Of a stretch of DNA of 64,000 bases, positions 58,370 through 64,000 are shown one piece after another. Source of the stretch: Craterostigma plantagineum (taxonomy: Eukaryota > Streptophyta > Magnoliopsida > Lamiales > Linderniaceae); assembly GCA_027422505.1 (NCBI GenBank), contig JAPQWV010000001.1:6696001-6760000 (forward strand). Reading direction: 5' to 3'. Position 1 is the first letter of the stretch. Each line of letters opens with the position of its first letter. The notes under the pieces are model-generated. The model ran no database searches. It was given only the letters and a program-made list of their open reading frames with translations, and had not been told where the DNA came from. Made by a program: the position numbers and the translations under genes.

Positions 58370-59640
58370 ATGCGGTTTTAGCGTATTGAGAATATAATGA
58401 TAAATCGAATCTAGATTTTGACATAAATTGCAAGTAATCGGTATAAATTCGACGTACCCATAAGAAATTGAGGTCAATTTTACTTTATTGAGTCAATAAC
58501 GATGAGATTTATGTAGTTTTCATCTATTTTTTAGAGTCGTCTGTGATTTTCGCTCTTGTTGCCCCGATCCGTTAGTTGTACAGAATGTGTTATTTACGAC
58601 AAACAAGGCGTTATTACCTTTCAGAGACGTGTTACTTCTAAGTCAACATTTGTTATTAACCATATGACATTTGTTATTTTTTGCTATGTTATAAGTATTT
58701 TTTTACACGATTTAGGAAAAATATAATATCCGTTTCTTGCAACTAATCGGTATAAATTCGAGGTACCCATGAGAAATTGAGGTCTATATTGCCTTATTGA
58801 GTCAATAACGACGAGATTTATGCAATTTTCATCTATTTTTAGAGTCGTCTGTGATTTTCGCTCTTTTTGCCCCGATCCATTGGTTGTATGTAGAATGTGT
58901 TATTTACGACAAAAAATGCGTTATTACCTTTCAGCAACGTGTTACTTTTAAGTCAACACTTGTTATTAACCATAAGACATTTGTTTTTGTTGCTATGCAA
59001 TAACTATTTCTTTTTACACGATTTAGGGTAAATATAATATCCGTTTCGTGCAAGTAATCTGTACATATTTGAGGTACCCATGAGAAATTGAGGTTTATGT
59101 TACATTATTGACTCAATAACGACGTGATTATGCAGTTTTCATTTGTTTTTAGTGTCGTTTGTGATTTTCATTCTTTTTCTCTCGATCCATTGGTTGTATA
59201 CATAATGTGTTATTTACGACAAACAAAGTGTTATTACCTTTCAGCGACGTGTTACTTCTAAGTTAACATTTGTTATTAACCATAAGACATTTGTTATGTT
59301 TTGCTATGTTACAAGTATTTCTTTTTTACACGATTTGGGGAAAATACAATATCCGTTTCTTGCAACTAATCGGTATAAATTCGAGGTACCCATGAGAAAT
59401 TGAGGTCTATTTTACATAATTAAGTCAATAACGACGTGATTTATGATGTTTTCATCTGTTTTACTGTCGTTTGTGATTTTCGTTCATTTTCTCCCGATCC
59501 ATTGTTTGTATACATGATGTGTTATTTATGGCAAACAAGGCGTTATTACCTTTCAGTGATGTGTTATTTCTGTGTCAACATTTGTTATTATCCTTAAGAC
59601 ATTTGTTATTTTTGCGAAACTTATCAACATTCATATCAAA
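58370..59640. repeat. MULE B tandem repeats, block 2 (four units)
   Basis: Core positions near 58452, 58761, 59072 and 59385: a period of 309-313 bp. Units differ by a few percent. Separated from block 1 by about 1.1 kb of other sequence holding the telomere-like run. Confidence 0.9.
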
Positions 59641-60002
59641 CTGACGATAATTTCAACATATTTGGTCACAACAACTGCAATCTTAGCAAATTGACGATAT
59701 TTCTTTGATTTGGGTTTATCACATGTAATAATATCGATAGTTTGATATGCAACACAAGATTGAACCCAAGTTTGAACCCAACTTTTGGTGAGATCTGCAT
59801 TTCGATCGGATGTTGAAGACGATGGTATTTCAGTGTAATTGTGGAAAATTAGGAGGGTGAATATGTCATTTCGTGTCTAAATGATTTTTTTCTCTAAAAT
59901 TTCCAAACAGTTGGTCCTTATCAGCGAACGAAACCTAAATAGGGCCTGAACTCATAGTAAAACTATAAATAGGGTCTGACACATAATTTACCCAAAAATA
60001 AA

Positions 60003-60530
60003 TTGTATATGTATGAATTAATAGTTAGTCACTTCAGTTGATATCTACTTCGTATCCATATCATATTACAATAAATCCAACGGACGGTATTGAATTTTAT
60101 TTTATAATATATGATTGGTTATGGGATACGTTAAGTACATATTAACATTACATTGTCATTCAAAGCATATCTCCACCCACCTGCAATATCGAACTCATAT
60201 AGATATGGCTTAATTTCTTCAATGCATTTAGTTTTTTGGTTGGTTGAAGTTGAAGGATACATATAAATTTATAATTCCCTTCCTAATCGAATATGAACTT
60301 AGTATAATTCATCCGTATCTGTAAAAGGTTTCTACTTAACATATTCTTTTATAATAAATACATAAAACTTTACAGTTATAGGTAGTTGGCCTATTTAGTA
60401 CGCGCAATAACACGTCGGAGATCAAATCTAGAATATATGCCTCATTACCGCAACATTTAAAGTTCCCTTTAATTACGATACAACCCCTTCAAATTCTGTT
60501 AATAAATATTTTCCCCTCATATACAAAACG
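60003..60530. other. Intergenic DNA upstream of the WD40 gene
   Basis: No gene or repeat recognised. Should contain the WD40 promoter in its last 200-300 bp. Confidence 0.45.
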
Positions 60531-61027
60531 ATGGCGACTCTTCTTCTCTGCTTATTCCTCCACTCCACAAAGCGCCGGAGCTCTCTCATTCTTCTAACAT
60601 CTCAAGAGAAAAATCAGAAGCATACCATCGTCAGTGATTTCACTCTTTTGTTATTACAAGCGCAAGCTTCTTCGTATTTCATGTAACAGCCTCGTAATCA
60701 TCGCCTTGTCCTTTGGAGTGGAATGGAATAGGTACCACTTATTTCGTTTCGTTAGCTCAGAACAGTCTTTGTTCGATGGACGGCTTTTAAATTATATTTT
60801 CTTTTTTGTTCTGTTTCCCCCCTTTCTCTATTACAACATGTACAACTTGTGTTTGTTTTTATGTCTAGCTGTAGATCGATTTTTTCTTTTTCTTTTTGCC
60901 CGTATTTATTTGTCTGCGTCGTGGATTACGCTGCGACCTTGGTTGCAGTGCTCTTGCTATTCAGCCTTATTATATTCAAAAGAAGTCAATCTGTTCATTC
61001 TTTTGCAGCGGGGTTTTCCCTGCTGTA
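60531..61027 (+). other. 5' UTR of the WD40 gene, with an intron
   Basis: A C/T-rich leader with CTCTCTCATTCTTC (about 60570-60600) continues to a possible donor AATAG|GTACC near 60730. A T-rich intron ends at TTTTGCAG (about 61008). Twenty bases later the ATG at 61028 begins MDNACSDDDDEI. Longer frames starting upstream run through this leader intron and should not be used as the start. Confidence 0.55.
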
Positions 61028-63497
61028 ATGGATAACGCTTGTAGTGACGACGATGATGAAATAACTCAATTCTTCGATGCCGAGGATGAGGTCATCATCG
61101 GGCAAGAAAAGGATTTCAAAAGGTGGGACTTTGATATTTGGATTAGCTCTCCTCAGACCATCGGCGAACGCCGTCAAAGATTCATGAGGTGGATTGAGCA
61201 GAGATTGAGCAGCGAATTCGACGGCCAAGATCTTCCCTTTAACAGTACTACAAATGATGACATCGATCGAAATAGTGCTTCCATGGCTGCTGACGTCAGC
61301 AGAGCTTCAGAGATTAGCGAGGCTGTGCTGAGAAACTCGACCGTCGGGGATGAGTTCTCTTCTTTCTCGAGTAGGGACTTTAATAATTTCGATTCGTCCC
61401 TCAATCGGGACGACATTAGCTTAGTTGCTACAAAATCGAAGAAACCGAAGATAAGATGGTTTAGTATATTGAGGCCATTGACCTGCGTTATGATGGCCGA
61501 AGATGATAATTTGAGTACGAAAGAAAGCCCAAAAAGGGCCCGTCGAGTTAGGGTTCATCGCAGTCGAGGAAGAAGGTCAAGCGAGCTCTCGGCCCTATTC
61601 ACGGGCCAAGACATAAAAGCCCACGAAGGTTCGATTCTTGCGATGAAGTTTAGCCCCGACGGGCGGTTCTTGGCTAGCGCGGCTGAAGATAAGGTTGTCC
61701 GAGTATGGAAGGTTCTAGAAGAAGACAGATCGGTCGGAGATATTCCCGAGGTCGACCCTTCGTGCGTGTGCTTCTCGATCGGCCAACGTGGGCCCGACTT
61801 GGGCCCGCTTACTTTGGAGGAGATGAAGAAGCTCAATAACAGAAAGGCCCGAGATTCGGCGTGCGTCGTCCTTCCTCGGAAGGTCTTTCGAATCCTCGAG
61901 AGGCCTTTGCACGTTTTCGAAGGGCATAATGGGGAAATATTGGATCTCTCGTGGTCGAATAACGACGTAAGCTCTTAGTCTTTTTTGTCCGACCCTTCTG
62001 AATTCTTAATCATTTCTTTTCTTCGTATGTTTTGCAGTGTCTGCTCTCGTCATCTACCGATGGAACGGTTCGCCTGTGGAGGGTCGGAATCGACGAGTGC
62101 GTCGAGATTTTCTTGCATACCGATTTCGGTATAATCTTATAGCAAAAAAAAAAATTGTCGACATTAGCTTAATTTTCGGCTAAAAGATTCAATTTTTTTA
62201 TGCAGTGACTTGCGTTCAATTTAACCCGACGGACGACGATTACTTCGTCAGCGGTTCGATAGACGGGAAACTAAGACTGTGGAACATAAGTAGTCGTCAG
62301 GTCGTCGATTGGCTCGAGACGAGGGACATAATCTCTGCGTTGTCCTATCGCCCTGACGGGCGAGGTGGCGCTATCGGCACCATTAAAGGGACTTGCCGTT
62401 TTTTCGATTTATTAGGTATGTCTTTTTTACTCAGAGATATGCACTATGTCGACCTGTTTTCCATCGCTTTTCGTACGATTTTTTTTTTACGAATGTCGAG
62501 TTCTGATGAACCCCTTTTCGTCGCTTGTCTCAGGTAATAGTTTCCGGTTGGGAGCCGATATATGCTTGACCAACAAGAAGAAGTCACCTTGTAAGAGAAT
62601 CACCGGCTTTCAGGTAAATTTTTCCCGTTGTTACGTTAACTTTGTGTCGGTGTCGGAGTAAGTTTGATTTTAGTGTAGCTTTCACAAAATTGGTTTTTCG
62701 TCCACTAGCTTGTCTTGGTCGGAAATTAGTCCAATATGCTTACACTATTTATCAAAACTAGTTCTAGACAGAGAGACAAGTTAGAGGACGGAAAAGCGAA
62801 TAGTGTGGAAGTTATAGGACTAAGATTTTTTGGTTACCCCTGAACATACTGGACTAGTTTTGCACTAGATGATGAAAAGTTGATCAGTTTAGAACTAAAG
62901 TTTTAGTTATTTTCGTCAGATTCGGATCGAGAGAGTGAACTATCGACATTTGCCCTAATTTTGTGTCCTCTGCTGACGCAGTTTTCAGCGCAAGACCCGA
63001 CGAAACTACTCGTCAGCAGCGCCGATTCCCAAGTAAGGCTCATACACGGCACGAAAGTGGCGCAAAAGTACAAAGGCCCGACCCGCAGCACGAGCGCCTC
63101 GAACTTCACTTGCGCCTCGTTCACCTCGGACGGCGAGCACGTCGTCTCGGCGTGCGAAGACTCCAACGTCTACCTATGGAACCATCGCGACGACCAGTCG
63201 TCTTCGGGCCCGAAAAAGATTACCAACGAATCGTTCGAGCGCTTCCAATCCGAGGACGTTTCCATGGCGATCCCGTGGCCCGGTTTTAAGGTCCGGCCCA
63301 AGGACGAGCCCTTCCCCTCGGGCCTCGACCCGCTAATGGGCCCGAGGCCCAAGATGTCGGCCACCTGGCCCGAAGAGAAGCTGCTGCGCCGCGGGCCGTC
63401 GGCCGGCGGCCATCTGTGGGGGCTCGTGATCGTCGCGGCGGACTGCGGCGGACGGATCAGATCGTTCCACAGATACGGCCTGCCGACTACGAGTTGA
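61028..63497 (+). CDS. WD40-repeat protein, WDR44-like (5 exons, 611 aa)
   Basis: Exons 61028-61966, 62038-62128, 62206-62415, 62534-62613 and 62982-63497. GT-AG, 1836 nt in frame. The N-terminal ~190 residues are acidic and then basic (DDDDEITQFFDAEDE; RRVRVHRSRGRRSSE). WD repeats follow: about 198-227 (HEGSILAMKFSPDGRFLASA), 298-326 (GHNGEILDLSW, STDGTVRLW), 344-371 (CVQFNPTDDDYFVSGSIDGK), 385-409, 441-460 and 480-505 (CASFTSDGEHVVSACEDSN). The long insert after the first blade (DPSCVCFSIGQ, LPRKVFRILERP) is typical of plant WDR44-type proteins. In animals WDR44 binds RAB11 in endosome recycling. The plant role is open, so only a scaffold function is inferred. The last exon is markedly GC-rich compared with its surroundings. 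Confidence 0.9.
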
Positions 63498-64000
63498 AAG
63501 GGGGGGAGACGAGGTGGTGGGCCCCGCCTGCCGGACTTGTTATTTTTTGCTCTCATTACAAGACGGCCGTAGTCGCGTGGTTGTAAATATGTTTGAATAT
63601 TCTTGCTATTTTATGGTCTATCTACGCTTAAATATCAAAAAGTGTAAACAAATTATCAATTCTAAGTATTTTATATGATATCTTGTAAGCATGCTGTACC
63701 TTTTTATGTATTATATAAAGTAAAACGAGTACCTATATATTGTACAATTTTATTCAACTAGTACCATACATATAAAAAAATATTGACAAGGTGATTTTTT
63801 TTTATACTTTTGGGTATTTATTTAAATGTAAACTTCTCAGTATTCCAACTATATTTTATTTATGGCAAATTTCGTCAATTGCATTTTATTTTATCCACGA
63901 AGCTTACAAACTTCACGAAGGCCCAATGGGAAATGAGCTTCAGCCCAATACACACATTTCGAGTTGCGAGACTAAAAAAAAAGTTGTAAAAGAAAAACAA
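63498..64000. other. 3' flank of the WD40 gene
   Basis: 3' UTR for perhaps 200 bp, then AT-rich DNA. Nothing else recognised before the window ends. Confidence 0.5.

Larger units (their letters stand above)
55759..59993. mobile_element. MULE B: 4.2-kb non-autonomous relative of MULE A
   Basis: Left end GGGAGAATTTCATGTCAGGC; right end, inverted, GGGTAAATTATGTGTCAGAC. Both then have GTTCAGGCCCT or TCCAGGCCCT at the same distance as in MULE A. The 9-bp duplication is perfect. No transposase or other gene. Most of the interior is seven copies of a ~311-bp repeat whose core is the inverse of the MULE A subterminal repeat. GTTACT/GTTATT words occur many times per unit. Inference: a deletion derivative of an A-type element, enlarged by repeat amplification. 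Confidence 0.85.

Noticed and set aside
60896..61027. Longer N-terminus for the WD40 protein from an upstream in-frame ATG.
   Set aside because: It would read through a T-rich stretch ending in TTTTGCAG that looks like a leader intron. The conserved acidic start MDNACSDDDDE fits the ATG at 61028.

Overview
This is nuclear DNA from a dicot-type flowering plant. The evidence is intron-rich genes with GT-AG introns, plant-specific families (NAC factors, a plant-type shugoshin), AT-rich intergenic DNA, a plastid insertion carrying pieces of trnG-UCC and trnS-GCU, and many nested plant transposons. The species cannot be named from the sequence.

Layout. 1-2571: 3' end of a decayed Ty1/copia element, inserted just upstream of exon 2 of a NAC gene whose first exon survives (2980-3163, minus). 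5101-6679: an intact four-exon NAC gene (minus). 7.3-9.75 kb: AT-rich DNA with element remnants. 9762-22848: a 13.1-kb Mutator-like element (MULE A) with divergent terminal repeats and near-identical 9-bp target duplications. It carries a DUF1985-like gene, an Ulp1-type (C48) peptidase gene and a mudrA-type transposase gene, all on the plus strand and all broken. A 2.9-kb hAT element sits inside the DUF1985-like exon with a perfect 8-bp duplication. 23.1-28.0 kb: a NAC exon-4 fragment cut by a CACTA element, then a hAT holding another CACTA and a Stowaway MITE, the 3' half of plastid trnS-GCU, and a foldback MITE. 29989-31638: a second intact NAC gene (plus), with the same intron phases and promoter as the minus-strand copies. 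32.5-34.9 kb: hAT pieces, a NAC exon-3 fragment, and an ~850-bp plastid insertion next to a 60-bp inverted repeat.

35.5-43.7 kb is the conserved gene block: a ten-exon shugoshin gene (minus), a divergently transcribed Gag1-like clamp gene of 80 codons (plus), and an eight-exon ribophorin I/OST1 gene (minus). 43944-48442 and 55759-59993 are two more MULEs without transposase (C and B). Both have perfect 9-bp target duplications and are packed with tandem repeats. Between them lie a long-inverted-repeat element, a retroelement-like repeat and plain AT-rich DNA. 61028-63497 is an intact five-exon WD40 gene of the WDR44 type.

Five protein genes look intact (two NAC, shugoshin, Gag1-like, OST1) plus the WD40 gene. 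The most interesting material is the MULE group. A, B and C have related ends. A and B share a ~300-bp subterminal repeat, present twice in A and seven times in B. A and B are dense in GTAAC/GTTAC words, while C is dense in GGTACC words. The hAT and CACTA elements carry their own arrays (CCGCCGGTT and GGGCGACGG). Exon coordinates were derived by hand and checked only by reading-frame continuity.
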